From BRH-c25 sp012519325 (GTDB lineage: Bacteria; Bacillota; Clostridia; Lutisporales; Lutisporaceae), in contig JBMNHZ010000014.1 in NCBI GenBank assembly GCA_050950645.1, forward strand, positions 62,001 through 126,000: 64,000 nt of DNA, written 5' to 3'. This document shows, one piece after another, positions 51,273-61,032 of this stretch. The notes under the pieces were generated by a model that was given only the letters and a program-made list of their open reading frames with translations, did no database searches and was not told where the DNA came from. The position numbers and the translations under genes were made by a program. How positions within the stretch are numbered: position 1 is the stretch's first letter; every line of letters starts with the position of its first letter.

Positions 51273-54200
51273 ATGGCTAAAAAAATGAAAACAATGGATG
51301 GTAATGCTGCAGCCGCGCATGTCGCTTATGCGTTCACAGAGGTTGCAGCAATTTACCCAATAACACCGTCATCTACAATGGCTGAAAATGTTGATGAATG
51401 GTCTGCCCACGGGCTGAAGAACATTTTTGGCCAGAAAGTAAAGGTTGTTGAGCTGCAGTCGGAGGGAGGAGCTGCGGGAGCAGTTCACGGTTCACTGGCA
51501 GCAGGTGCATTGACTACAACTTTTACAGCATCGCAAGGTTTACTTCTTATGATACCCAATATGTATAAGATTGCCGGGGAATTATTGCCGGGTGTATTTC
51601 ATGTATCCGCCCGTGCATTGGCAAGTCATGCACTCTCAATATTCGGCGATCATCAGGACGTTATGGCAACAAGGCAGACAGGCTTTGCTTTACTTGCTTC
51701 CGGCTCAGTACAGGAAATAATGGACCTGGGCGGTATTGCTCACTTGGCTGCAATCAAATCAAGAGTTCCCTTTTTACATTTCTTTGACGGCTTCAGAACT
51801 TCCAGTGAAGTTCAAAAGATTGAAGTAATGGATTATGCAGATCTGGAAAAACTTCTTGACAAGGAAGCATTGGATGAATTCAGGAAAAATGTTTTAAATC
51901 CGGAGCATCCGGTAACAAGAGGTACTGCTCAGAATCCGGATATATACTTCCAGGCAAGAGAAGCCTGCAACAAGTACTATGATGCAGTTCCAGACATAGT
52001 TGCAGACTATATGAAGGAAATAAGCAAATTGACAGGCAGAGAGTATAAGCCCTTTAACTATTATGGAGCACCTGATGCTGAGAAAATAATAATAGCCATG
52101 GGTTCTGTGACAGATGTTATTGAAGAGACCGTAGATTATTTGATGGCAAAAGGTGAGAAAGTCGGAGTTGTAAAGGTTCATCTCTATAGACCCTTCTCAG
52201 AGAAATATTTCTTTGACGTACTTCCCAAAACAGTTAAGAAGATTGCTGTGCTTGACAGGACTAAAGAAGCAGGAGCAATCGGAGAACCATTGTACCTTGA
52301 TGTTCGCTCAATGTTCTACAATAGAGAAAATGCGCCATTAATCGTAGGCGGAAGATTCGGCCTCGGCTCCAAGGATACAACACCGGCACAGATTAAGGCA
52401 GTATTTGATAATTTGAATACGGATAAACCTAAAAACGGATTTACTATAGGTATAATTGACGATGTTACAAATCTGTCTCTTGAAGTAAAAGGAAACATCA
52501 ATACTGCTCCGGAGGGGACAATAAGGTGCAAATTCTGGGGTTTGGGATCCGACGGTACGGTTGGAGCCAATAAGAGTGCAATAAAGATTATAGGCGATAA
52601 GACCGATCTATATGCTCAGGGATATTTCGCATATGACTCCAAGAAGTCAGGAGGCGTAACCATTTCCCATCTCAGATTCGGTAAGAAACCTATTAAATCT
52701 TCATATCTGATTGATGAGGCTGATTTCATAGCATGCCACAATCAAGCATATGTTCATCAGTATGATGTATTAAAGGGCCTTAAGGATGGCGGTACCTTTG
52801 TATTGAACTGCAAGTGGAGCGAAGCGGAACTGGAAGAGAATCTGCCCGGAAGCATGAAGAAGTATCTGGCAGATCATAAAATCAAGTTCTACATAATCAA
52901 TGCGACAGATATTGCAGTAGAAATCGGTCTTGGAAACAGAATCAACATGATAATGCAATCTGCATTCTTCAAACTGGCCAATGTTATACCGATAGAAGAT
53001 GCTGTTAAGTACCTGAAGGAATCCATTGAGGAAACCTACGGCAAGAAGGGCGATAAGGTAGTAAAAATGAATTACAGGGCCGTTGATGCAGGAACCGATG
53101 CACTTGTAAAGGTTAATGTTCCGGAAAGCTGGAGCAGTGCAAAGGAAGAAGCGGCAGCAGCAGTAGATGCCCCTGACTTTATAAAGAATGTGCTAATTCC
53201 AATGAACAGACAGGAGGGAGATACACTTCCTGTAAGTACATTTGTTGAGTACGCTGATGGTCATTTGCCTATGGGAACCTCGGCTTACGAGAAGAGAGGC
53301 ATAGCAGTCTTTGTTCCTGAATGGCAGAAGGATAAATGTATACAGTGCAATCAGTGCTCCTTTGTATGCCCCCATGCTGCAATCAGGCCGGTGCTTGTAA
53401 CCGAAGAAGAAGCAATGAGGGCACCTACAGGCTTTGAAGCAGTAAAGGCTATAGGAAAAGGGTTTGAAGGAGTATCTTACAGGATGCAGGTAAGCCCGCT
53501 GGATTGCACAGGATGCGGGAACTGTGCGGACATATGCCCTGCAAAAGAAAAGGCACTTGTAATGAAGCCTCTTGAAACCCAAACTGAGAAAGAAGTTGCT
53601 AATTGGGACTATGCAATGACTGTATCTGTAAAGGATAATCTGACATCAAAGTCAACTATTAAGGGGAGCCAGTTTGCACAGCCATATCTTCAGTTCTCCG
53701 GCGCATGTGCGGGCTGCGGTGAAACTCCATATATCAAGGTTGTAACTCAGCTGTTTGGTGATAGAATGATGATTGCAAACGCAACAGGATGTTCGTCAAT
53801 CTGGGGTGCTTCTTCACCATCAACTCCGTACTGCACTGATGCAAACGGAAGAGGCCCGTCTTGGGGTAATTCCCTCTTTGAAGATAATGCAGAATACGGA
53901 TATGGTATGGCAGTAGCTGTAAGACAGATAAAGGAAAAGCTTGCTGAGTTAATGACGGAAGCATTGGATCTGAATATGCCGAATGAATATAAGGAAGCAT
54001 TCAAAGCATGGCTGGATGGCAAGGATGATGCAGATGCGAGCAAAGCAGCAGCAGAAAAGTTACTTCCGCTTCTTGATAATATGAATGCATTAAGCGGAAG
54101 AGCAAAGGAAATAGCAGTTGAAATAGCAGATAAGAAAGACCAACTTGTAAAGAAATCCATCTGGATACTGGGTGGCGACGGATGGGCATATGATATAGGC

Positions 54201-54803
54201 TATGGCGGACTTGACCATGTGCTGGCATCCGGAGAAAATGTAAATGTAATGGTATTTGATACAGAAGTATACTCCAACACCGGCGGGCAGTCCTCCAAGG
54301 CAACACCTGTCGGAGCGGTTGCAAAGTTTGCAGCCTCCGGTAAGAAGACCAAGAAGAAGGACTTGGGTATGATAGCAACCACATACGGATATGTATATGT
54401 TGCACAGGTAGGCATGGGTGCGGACAAGAACCAGTTCCTTAAGGCTATACAGGAAGCAGAGAAGTATGACGGACCGTCTCTCATAATCTGTTATGCTCCG
54501 TGTATCAACCACGGGCTTAAGGAAGGTATGGGAAGAACCCAGGCTAATACTGCCCAGGCTGTAGAAGCAGGATATTGGCACCTGTGGAGATATAACCCGG
54601 AACTTAAGAAGGAAGGAAAGAATCCTTTCATTCTTGACTCCAAGGAGCCAAAGGCAAGCTTCAGAGACTTCCTGATGAATCAGGTAAGATATTCATCCTT
54701 GGTAAGCTCTTTCCCCAAAGAGGCAGAAGAGCTCTTTGCAAAAGCGGAGAAGGAAGCAAAGGAAAAATACGAGAACTACAAGAAAATGGCAGAAGCTAAA
54801 TAA
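51273..54803 (+). CDS. nifJ: Pyruvate:ferredoxin (flavodoxin) oxidoreductase, single chain
   Basis: 1176 residues, the normal length of the homodimeric enzyme that converts pyruvate and CoA to acetyl-CoA, CO2 and reduced ferredoxin. ATG 51273 behind TTAGGGGG. Domain order: pyrimidine-binding YPITPSSTMAENVDEW, CoA/hinge domains, the gamma-like domain (GLGSDGTVGANKSAIKIIG), then two 4Fe-4S motifs CIQCNQCSFVCP and CTGCGNCADICP. The TPP domain has a third-cluster Cys pair CAGCGE, GGDGWAYDIGYGG and TEVYSNTGGQ. Central to fermentation in Clostridia. It is monocistronic with its own promoter and a strong terminator. Confidence 0.97.
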   Translation: MAKKMKTMDGNAAAAHVAYAFTEVAAIYPITPSSTMAENVDEWSAHGLKNIFGQKVKVVELQSEGGAAGAVHGSLAAGALTTTFTASQGLLLMIPNMYKIAGELLPGVFHVSARALASHALSIFGDHQDVMATRQTGFALLASGSVQEIMDLGGIAHLAAIKSRVPFLHFFDGFRTSSEVQKIEVMDYADLEKLLDKEALDEFRKNVLNPEHPVTRGTAQNPDIYFQAREACNKYYDAVPDIVADYMKEISKLTGREYKPFNYYGAPDAEKIIIAMGSVTDVIEETVDYLMAKGEKVGVVKVHLYRPFSEKYFFDVLPKTVKKIAVLDRTKEAGAIGEPLYLDVRSMFYNRENAPLIVGGRFGLGSKDTTPAQIKAVFDNLNTDKPKNGFTIGIIDDVTNLSLEVKGNINTAPEGTIRCKFWGLGSDGTVGANKSAIKIIGDKTDLYAQGYFAYDSKKSGGVTISHLRFGKKPIKSSYLIDEADFIACHNQAYVHQYDVLKGLKDGGTFVLNCKWSEAELEENLPGSMKKYLADHKIKFYIINATDIAVEIGLGNRINMIMQSAFFKLANVIPIEDAVKYLKESIEETYGKKGDKVVKMNYRAVDAGTDALVKVNVPESWSSAKEEAAAAVDAPDFIKNVLIPMNRQEGDTLPVSTFVEYADGHLPMGTSAYEKRGIAVFVPEWQKDKCIQCNQCSFVCPHAAIRPVLVTEEEAMRAPTGFEAVKAIGKGFEGVSYRMQVSPLDCTGCGNCADICPAKEKALVMKPLETQTEKEVANWDYAMTVSVKDNLTSKSTIKGSQFAQPYLQFSGACAGCGETPYIKVVTQLFGDRMMIANATGCSSIWGASSPSTPYCTDANGRGPSWGNSLFEDNAEYGYGMAVAVRQIKEKLAELMTEALDLNMPNEYKEAFKAWLDGKDDADASKAAAEKLLPLLDNMNALSGRAKEIAVEIADKKDQLVKKSIWILGGDGWAYDIGYGGLDHVLASGENVNVMVFDTEVYSNTGGQSSKATPVGAVAKFAASGKKTKKKDLGMIATTYGYVYVAQVGMGADKNQFLKAIQEAEKYDGPSLIICYAPCINHGLKEGMGRTQANTAQAVEAGYWHLWRYNPELKKEGKNPFILDSKEPKASFRDFLMNQVRYSSLVSSFPKEAEELFAKAEKEAKEKYENYKKMAEAK

Positions 54804-54820
54804 ATTACAAAACTATAACA

Positions 54821-54869
54821 AAGGGGCTTCGCAAAACTACTTTACAAGTAGTTTGCGAAGCCCCTTTTT
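54821..54869 (+). terminator. Strong terminator after nifJ
   Basis: A stem of about 21 bp (AAGGGGCTTCGCAAAACTAC with GTAGTTTGCGAAGCCCCTT), one bulged A, tiny loop, ending in five T. The GGACATGGGGACG repeat starts six bases later. Confidence 0.88.
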
Positions 54870-54874
54870 CAAAA

Positions 54875-54906
54875 GGACATGGGGACGTGTCTTCGTCCCC
54901 GTGTCC
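54875..54906. repeat. Hairpin repeat, copy 3 (GGACATGGGGACG family)
   Basis: GGACATGGGGACG (54875-54887) pairs with CGTCCCCGTGTCC (54894-54906), 13 bp with one G-U, loop TGTCTT. A second partial arm (CCCCGTGTCCCC) runs into the TetR reading frame near 54909-54920. Confidence 0.78.
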
Positions 54907-54912
54907 TTCCCC

Positions 54913-55515
54913 GTGTCCCCACTGGAGGTAGCAGAAGAAATCTTTGCAGAAGCTGGTTTTGACGGAGCCCGGGTAGATGATATTGCAACAAAGGCCGGTG
55001 TAAACAAAGCATTGATATACTATTATTTTGAAAGCAAGGATGCAATTCTGAATGAGCTTTTTGAAAAACTTATGGAGGACGGGAAAAAAGTGCAGAGCCG
55101 AGCCTTGGCCGACTGTCCGAATATGGACAAGGAAGATATTTTTATGGCGTTCATGGAAAAAAACCTGGAATTTGCAGTTTCACATAGGAATCTCATAAAA
55201 ATAGCTATTGCTGAGTCTTTGAAGGCCAACTCAAAACACTCCGGCTTACTGGAAAGATGCAGCATGATAATAGATACGGAATTAGATTATATTAAAAAAG
55301 AATATGAAAGAAAAGGCATTGCATTTCCCTACTCCGATAAAGAACTCACGGTGCTGGAATTTTTTACAGGGATAATGCCCATATTTAGCTTTGCAGCATA
55401 CTATGACACCTTTTCAGATTATTATGATATAAGCGAGCTTGAATTAAAAGAATTCTTTTTGAAAGCCTTCAGATTGACCCATATGTCAGGTCATCAGAAG
55501 CTTTACGGGAAATAA
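54913..55515 (+). CDS. TetR/AcrR regulator, 5' end probably lost
   Basis: From GTG 54913 the frame gives 200 residues. The helix-turn-helix is intact: AEEIFAEAGFDGARVDDIAT, then KAGVNKALIYYYFESKDAIL, followed by an all-helical ligand domain. The first helix normally begins about ten residues earlier with a basic N-terminus, but here the DNA directly upstream is the hairpin repeat. Neither GTG 54901 nor GTG 54913 has a ribosome site. An in-frame reading back to 54736 merely covers nifJ, its terminator and the repeat. It may be a pseudogene, or be expressed from an unusual start. Neighbours are oxidoreductase genes. Confidence 0.6.
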   Translation: MSPLEVAEEIFAEAGFDGARVDDIATKAGVNKALIYYYFESKDAILNELFEKLMEDGKKVQSRALADCPNMDKEDIFMAFMEKNLEFAVSHRNLIKIAIAESLKANSKHSGLLERCSMIIDTELDYIKKEYERKGIAFPYSDKELTVLEFFTGIMPIFSFAAYYDTFSDYYDISELELKEFFLKAFRLTHMSGHQKLYGK

Positions 55516-55677
55516 AAAAATTTAAAATATATTAACTAAGTAGTTAGTTGATTATTTTACTGCCATAATTTCACAATATCATAGTATAAAGTAATAAAAG
55601 TATAAATAAAAGTATAAGGAATAGTACAAAATATTCAATATATGCAAGAAAGAAAAATTTTGAAGGGAGGAAAGATT

Positions 55678-56256
55678 TTGGGCAAGCTGATAGAAATACG
55701 CTGGCATGGGCGCGGCGGCCAAGGGACAAAAACAGCTGCACTTCTCTTGGCGGATGCTGCTTTTAACACAGGAAAGTATATTCAAGGATTTCCTGAGTAT
55801 GGTCCTGAGAGAATGGGGGCACCTATAACTGCCTATAACAGGATAAGCGACGAAAGGATAAAAACTCATTCGAACATTTATGAGCCGGATTATGTGGTAG
55901 TGGTAGACGAGTCTCTGATCTCAGCAATTGACGTGACTTCCGGACTCAAAGAAACAGGGGCAATTATAATCAACACAGAGAAGAAACCTGAGGAGCTGAG
56001 GAGGCATTTAAAAGGATACAAAGGCAAAGTATGCACCATAGATGCAAGGAGGATATCCGAAGAGACCATAGGCAGGAATTTTCCCAACACACCTATGCTG
56101 GGCGCAGTAGTAGCAGTTAGCAGTATCATGGAGCCCCAGAAGTTTCTGGAGGATATGAAGGAGTCCTTTGCTCATAAGTTTAAAACAAAGCCGGAGATAA
56201 TAGAAGGAAACATGAAAGCCATCGAACGGGCTATGCAGGAGGTGCAGGGGATATGA
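55678..56256 (+). CDS. 2-oxoacid:ferredoxin oxidoreductase, gamma subunit
   Basis: 192 residues from TTG 55678 (MGKLIEIRWHGRGGQGTKTA), six bases after GGGAGG; ATG 55642 would place the ribosome site inside the gene. WHGRGGQGTKTAALLLADAA and FPEYGPERMGAPITAYNRIS are the family blocks. First gene of a gamma-delta-alpha-beta operon, the order seen in pyruvate and 2-ketoisovalerate oxidoreductases. Its stop overlaps the next start by 4 nt. Confidence 0.93.
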   Translation: MGKLIEIRWHGRGGQGTKTAALLLADAAFNTGKYIQGFPEYGPERMGAPITAYNRISDERIKTHSNIYEPDYVVVVDESLISAIDVTSGLKETGAIIINTEKKPEELRRHLKGYKGKVCTIDARRISEETIGRNFPNTPMLGAVVAVSSIMEPQKFLEDMKESFAHKFKTKPEIIEGNMKAIERAMQEVQGI

Positions 56257-56567
56257 GCAGGAAAGCAAAAGAGATGACTCCTGAAGTGACCTGGCAGGAA
56301 ATTACTCCGGGAGGAACTATATATGAGGCAGGTAATGCAGAAGGCTTTAAGACAGGAGACTGGAGATCCATGAGGACGGTATGGGTTGAAGAAAAATGCA
56401 CCCAATGCATGCTATGCCCGCCGACATGTCCGGATACGGCAATTCCAGTCAAGGACAGCAAGAGGCTTGATTTTGATTATGACCATTGTAAGGGCTGTGG
56501 GGTATGCTTCAAAGTATGTCCCTTCGACGCAATAGATTTTATAAGAGAAGAGGACAAAGAAGAATAG
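56253..56567 (+). CDS. 2-oxoacid:ferredoxin oxidoreductase, delta (ferredoxin) subunit
   Basis: 104 residues. Two 4Fe-4S motifs, CTQCMLCPPTCPDTAIP and CKGCGVCFKVCPFDAIDF, preceded by the delta-specific N-terminal part WQEITPGGTIYEAGNAEG. It carries electrons from the TPP site to soluble ferredoxin. ATG overlaps the gamma gene, with GGAGGTG upstream. Confidence 0.94.
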   Translation: MSRKAKEMTPEVTWQEITPGGTIYEAGNAEGFKTGDWRSMRTVWVEEKCTQCMLCPPTCPDTAIPVKDSKRLDFDYDHCKGCGVCFKVCPFDAIDFIREEDKEE

Positions 56568-56582
56568 GAGGTGCAGGTATAT

Positions 56583-57764
56583 ATGTCAATTAGAGAAAGG
56601 TTATCCGGAAACGAAGCAGTAGCAGTAGCAATGCGGCAGATTAATCCGGATGTTGTTGCTGCATTCCCAATAACCCCATCAACAGAAATACCCCAGTATT
56701 TCTCTCAATTTGTGGCTAACGGGCAGGTACAGACAGAGTTTGTAGCAGTAGAATCGGAACACAGTGCAATGTCAACCTGCATCGGAGCCCAGGCAGCAGG
56801 AGCAAGGACAATGACCGCCACTTCTGCAAATGGTTTGGCTTTGATGTGGGAAATGTTATATATTGCATCAGCGATGAAGCTGCCAATGACTTTATCCTGT
56901 GTCAATAGGGCACTTTCAGGACCTATTAACATTCATAACGACCACAGTGACTCGATGGGAGCAAGGGATTCCGGCTGGATACAACTATACAGTGAGACTA
57001 ATCAGGAGGTATATGATAATTTGCTGCAGGCAGTAAGGATTGCCGAACATAAAGATGTACAGCTTCCGGTCATGGTATGTCAGGATGGCTTTATAACCAG
57101 CCATGCAGTGGAGAATATAGAGCTTCTTGAGGACGATAAGGTTAGGGAATTTGTGGGAGAATACAAACCGGAACACTATTTATTAAATCATAGGGAGCCG
57201 ATAGCCATGGGTCCTCTTGACCTTCCGGCACACTGCTTTGAGCATAAAAGGGAGCAGGTTCAGAGTATGTTCAATGCAAAAAAAGTCATACTGGAGGTAG
57301 CAAAAGAATTTGAAAAACTTACCGGAAGAAAATACGAGTATTTCGAGAAATATAGCCTCGATGATGCAGAAATAGCTATTGTTATAATTAACTCTTCTGC
57401 CGGAACAGCAAAAACCGTTGTAGACAAGTTAAGGGATAATGGTATAAAAGCAGGACTTTTAAAAATAAGGATGTTCAGGCCTTTCCCGGCTGATGAAATT
57501 GCAGAAGCATTAAAGAATGTCAAGGCTCTTGCGGTAATGGATAAAGCCGAGAGCTTTTCTGCAGCGGGAGGACCTGTTGGTGCTGAAGTGAAAAGCGCTC
57601 TTTACGGAAAAGCGGATGGAATAAAGGTATTGAACTATATTTATGGTTTAGGCGGTAGAGATGTAAGGGCTGAAGATATCGAGGAAGTATTTGACTCACT
57701 GTTGAAAATAACAAAAACAGGTCAAATAGGGGAAATCTACAGATATATAGGTGTAAGAGAATAG
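56583..57764 (+). CDS. 2-oxoacid:ferredoxin oxidoreductase, alpha subunit
   Basis: 393 residues from ATG 56583, after ATAGGAGG; an upstream in-frame GTG overlaps that site. The N-terminal block AAFPITPSTEIPQYF binds the TPP pyrimidine, and VESEHSAMSTCIGAQAAGAR and CVNRALSGPINIHNDHSDSM follow. The C-terminal part (RMFRPFPADEIAEAL, NYIYGLGGRDV) completes the alpha chain. Whether the complex prefers pyruvate or branched-chain 2-oxoacids cannot be settled by eye. Confidence 0.93.
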   Translation: MSIRERLSGNEAVAVAMRQINPDVVAAFPITPSTEIPQYFSQFVANGQVQTEFVAVESEHSAMSTCIGAQAAGARTMTATSANGLALMWEMLYIASAMKLPMTLSCVNRALSGPINIHNDHSDSMGARDSGWIQLYSETNQEVYDNLLQAVRIAEHKDVQLPVMVCQDGFITSHAVENIELLEDDKVREFVGEYKPEHYLLNHREPIAMGPLDLPAHCFEHKREQVQSMFNAKKVILEVAKEFEKLTGRKYEYFEKYSLDDAEIAIVIINSSAGTAKTVVDKLRDNGIKAGLLKIRMFRPFPADEIAEALKNVKALAVMDKAESFSAAGGPVGAEVKSALYGKADGIKVLNYIYGLGGRDVRAEDIEEVFDSLLKITKTGQIGEIYRYIGVRE

Positions 57765-57780
57765 GAGGCGAGATATTTTC

Positions 57781-58719
57781 ATGGCATATAATCTTAAGCA
57801 AGTAATGAATAAACCGGATAGACTAACCGGAGGGCACAGAATGTGTGCAGGATGCGGAGCACCCGTTACGGTGAGGACTGTATTGAGAGCACTGAAGCCT
57901 GAAGATCATGCCGTATGCTGCTCTGCAACAGGATGCCTTGAGGTATCTACATTCCTGTATCCTTATACGGCATGGAAAGATTCATTTATACATACTGCTT
58001 TTGAATGCGCAGGGGCTACGATAAGTGGTGTGGAAGCTGCATATACCGCTCTCAGAAGAAAAGGGAGAATGAATGAATCGTATAAGTTTATTGCCTTCGG
58101 AGGAGACGGAGGAACTTACGATATTGGGCTTCAGTCGCTTTCCGGAGCGATGGAGAGAGGGCATGATATGGTGTATGTATGCTATGACAATGAGGCATAT
58201 ATGAACACCGGAATCCAAAGGTCATCGGGGACACCAAGATACGCAGATACGACTACAAGCCCGCAGGGCACCGAAATGCCCGGGAAAACGCAGTACAAAA
58301 AAGATTTGACAGGTGTAATGGCCGCCCATAGAATACCATATGTTGCTCAATCTACATTAACTTCAAACTTCAAAGACCTTTATGAAAAATCAGAGAAAGC
58401 CATATATACTAAAGGTCCGGCATTTATGAATGTACTTTCTCCTTGTCCCAGAGGCTGGAGGTACAATACCCCCGATCTTATGGAAATATGCAAGCTGGCA
58501 GTTGAAACATGTATATGGCCGCTGTATGAAGTCGAAAATGGGAAATGGAAGCTTAACTACAAGCCCAAAAAAAAGCTTCCGGTTACTGAATATTTAAAAC
58601 CTCAGGGAAGGTTTAAACACTTGTTTACAGATGAAAACAAACATCTCATTGATAATATTCAAGAAGATGTTGACAGGAAGTGGGAAGAATTATTGGAAAA
58701 GTGTAGGGAAAATTCCTAA
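57781..58719 (+). CDS. 2-oxoacid:ferredoxin oxidoreductase, beta (TPP) subunit
   Basis: 312 residues. CAGCGAPVTVRTVLRAL binds a cluster with ATGCLEVST, GGDGGTYDIGLQSLSGAMERG is the TPP-Mg motif, and CYDNEAYMNTGIQRS and the closing CPRGWRYNT are usual for PorB. It ends the four-gene operon, with a strong terminator directly after. The organism thus encodes both the fused and the four-subunit type of this enzyme within 8 kb. Confidence 0.94.
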   Translation: MAYNLKQVMNKPDRLTGGHRMCAGCGAPVTVRTVLRALKPEDHAVCCSATGCLEVSTFLYPYTAWKDSFIHTAFECAGATISGVEAAYTALRRKGRMNESYKFIAFGGDGGTYDIGLQSLSGAMERGHDMVYVCYDNEAYMNTGIQRSSGTPRYADTTTSPQGTEMPGKTQYKKDLTGVMAAHRIPYVAQSTLTSNFKDLYEKSEKAIYTKGPAFMNVLSPCPRGWRYNTPDLMEICKLAVETCIWPLYEVENGKWKLNYKPKKKLPVTEYLKPQGRFKHLFTDENKHLIDNIQEDVDRKWEELLEKCRENS

Positions 58720-58745
58720 AAAACGTGCAAAAGCACGTTTTTTTT
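58718..58745 (+). terminator. Terminator of the four-subunit oxidoreductase operon
   Basis: AAAAAACGTGC (58718-58728) pairs with GCACGTTTTTT (58733-58743), AAAA loop, run of eight T. Confidence 0.88.
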
Positions 58746-58927
58746 ATAGAAAAAATGTAACATATTGGTTGCAAGACTGCATCTGATTTGCCAATTAAGT
58801 TAAAATATTGAAGATTTGTATATTTTAGTCGTGAAAAACGGAAAATTATGTTATAATAAAATAGCTGCAAAGCACAATGATTATTTACAGGCGGTGGTAT
58901 TCATTCAATCAGGAAAGGATGGGTTAA

Positions 58928-60940
58928 ATGAGACTGCATTTCAAGATAATAATCCCGGTTGTTATATTGCTGATTGCAGTAATAACCGCTTTATCAGGAA
59001 TGTCTTTCTATTTTACCAAGGAGCTTATAGAGAATAATATGTCCCAGTTAACTCAAAGCAAATTGGACGAGACTGGGAGCATTATTTCAAACAAGCTTGA
59101 GGCGATATCTGTTAAGAAGCAGGAGATCAACAGACAGAATCTTGATAAAGCAAGGCTGGTTGCCAGCGTAATAAACCATAATCCTGAAACCGTTGAGAAT
59201 GTGGTTTCTCTCTTTAATATGGCAGCATCTCTTGGAGTTGATGAAATACACATAACAGATGAGAATGGAGTTGTTAAATGGACTACTGCTAAAAGCTTCT
59301 ATAACATGGATTATAAAAGCGTCGAAAGCATGAAGCCATTTTTAGAGGGACTTAAAGATGTAAATTTTGGACTTGCGCAGGACCCTACGGTAAGGAGTTT
59401 TGATAATGTGCTATTCCAGTATGCGGGTGTGGGAAGAAGGGATAAACCGGGGATAGTTCAAATAGGTGTTTCCCCAAAAAATTTGCAAAGTGAGCTGAAA
59501 GATCTGGATATCAGCAGTATCTCAAAGGAGACAGCCTTTGGAATCAATGGAGGCGTGATAATAGTTGATAAGGATACTGATACTGTTTTAAGCCATAAGG
59601 ATGAATCAGTGCAAGGAAAGAAAGCGGCTGAATTTGAATGGGGAATAAGAATCAGGGAAGATGATCAAAATGAATTCAGATATATTCAGGATGGAATAGA
59701 ATGTTTTATGAAATATCAGGTATCAGATGGATATATTGTCTGTGCTGAAATTCCGGTGACAGAATTTACACGGGGTTTGGATGCTTTATTACGGAGAACG
59801 ATTATGATTTCAGCTGCAGCGCTCATATTATGCATTGTTATAATATTATTGCTGCTGAGAGTGAATATAGTCAAGGAAATAGAAAAGCTAAGAGAGTTGG
59901 TAAGAGTTATAGGTGACGGGGACCTTACGAAATCTGTAGATATCAGGTCAAGTAAAGAGTTTTCAATACTTAGTGAAGGCATCAATTTAATGAATAATAA
60001 TCTGAAGGAAATAATTGAAAAGAGCTTTGAAATGACAAGAAGCCTTAGTGAATCTGGTAAAAAGCTGTCCGATTCAGCAGATATATCAAGCAAAGGTGTT
60101 GCAGAAATAGCAGCGACAATCAATGAACTTGCGAAAGCAGCCAATGAGCAGGCAGATGGAGCTACAAAAGGAGCATTGACAGCAAAGGATATACTGAATA
60201 AGGCTGAATCTATTTCCCGAAATATAGAAGATACAGTTAAGAATACCGAGCTTACCAAGGATACTGTTCTGGCAGGTGTTGATATAATCAAATACCAGAA
60301 TGAAAAAATGAAGGAAAGCGTATCCAGTGCAGAAAACCTTGGCAATTCCATCAATGATTTATCCAAACGAGCTGGTGAAATTAGTGACATAACAGAAGTT
60401 ATAACCGGAATAGCCAATCAGACTAATATGCTCGCTTTAAATGCAGCAATTGAGGCGGCAAGGGCAGGTGAGATAGGAAAAGGATTTGCTGTAGTTGCGG
60501 ATGAGGTAAGGAAGCTTGCCGAAGGTGCTACAAAATCAGCACTTAAGATATCCGAAATAATTGCTGAGATACAATTAGGTGTGGAAAATGCAAAAAGGCA
60601 GGCAGATGAATCCATAAAGGTAATTGAAGAGCAGCAGGCAGCTGTAAAGCAGACGGAGGAAGCCTTCAGCAAGATAAATAATGTAACTCAGGAAGCTGTA
60701 AATCAGGTTGGAAGGATTGCAGAAGCTACCGAAAATATTATAAACGGTATACATGAAATAGTTGATATTGTAGAAGCTCAAGCGGCAGTTTCACAGGAAA
60801 GCGCTGCCGGAACTGAAGAAATTACTGCATCTATGGAGGAACAGACAGCAGCCATAGAGGAAGTAGCTCAAATAGCCAACGACCTTACAACTGTTGTAGA
60901 AGAGCTAAATGCCTTAATAAACAGATTTAGAATCGAATGA
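58928..60940 (+). CDS. Methyl-accepting chemotaxis protein
   Basis: 670 residues; ATG behind GGAAAGGATGGG. It has an N-terminal membrane helix (IIIPVVILLIAVITALSGM), an outside sensor of about 260 residues with Cache-like features, a second helix near residue 290 (AAALILCIVIILLLLRVNI) and HAMP. The long cytoplasmic coiled coil has the signalling tip ITGIANQTNMLALNAAIEAA and RAGEIGKGFAVVADEVRKLA. It senses an external ligand, unknown, and controls CheA. No other chemotaxis genes are near. Confidence 0.94.
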   Translation: MRLHFKIIIPVVILLIAVITALSGMSFYFTKELIENNMSQLTQSKLDETGSIISNKLEAISVKKQEINRQNLDKARLVASVINHNPETVENVVSLFNMAASLGVDEIHITDENGVVKWTTAKSFYNMDYKSVESMKPFLEGLKDVNFGLAQDPTVRSFDNVLFQYAGVGRRDKPGIVQIGVSPKNLQSELKDLDISSISKETAFGINGGVIIVDKDTDTVLSHKDESVQGKKAAEFEWGIRIREDDQNEFRYIQDGIECFMKYQVSDGYIVCAEIPVTEFTRGLDALLRRTIMISAAALILCIVIILLLLRVNIVKEIEKLRELVRVIGDGDLTKSVDIRSSKEFSILSEGINLMNNNLKEIIEKSFEMTRSLSESGKKLSDSADISSKGVAEIAATINELAKAANEQADGATKGALTAKDILNKAESISRNIEDTVKNTELTKDTVLAGVDIIKYQNEKMKESVSSAENLGNSINDLSKRAGEISDITEVITGIANQTNMLALNAAIEAARAGEIGKGFAVVADEVRKLAEGATKSALKISEIIAEIQLGVENAKRQADESIKVIEEQQAAVKQTEEAFSKINNVTQEAVNQVGRIAEATENIINGIHEIVDIVEAQAAVSQESAAGTEEITASMEEQTAAIEEVAQIANDLTTVVEELNALINRFRIE

Positions 60941-60958
60941 ATCATCATTCGATTTTTT
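60931..60958 (+). terminator. Terminator of the chemotaxis receptor gene
   Basis: AATCGAATGA (60931-60940) pairs with TCATTCGATT (60945-60954), followed by TTTTTA; the left arm includes the last codons and stop. Confidence 0.8.
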
Positions 60959-61032
60959 ATTTTGCATTTGAGTTTTGAATTAAATTGTGCATATTACAAA
61001 GAATAATACAAAGTATGATTGGAGGAAATTCA

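Noticed and set aside
54736..54912. N-terminal extension of the TetR protein
   Set aside because: This stretch is nifJ coding sequence in another frame, then the nifJ terminator, then the hairpin repeat. It encodes no plausible protein segment.
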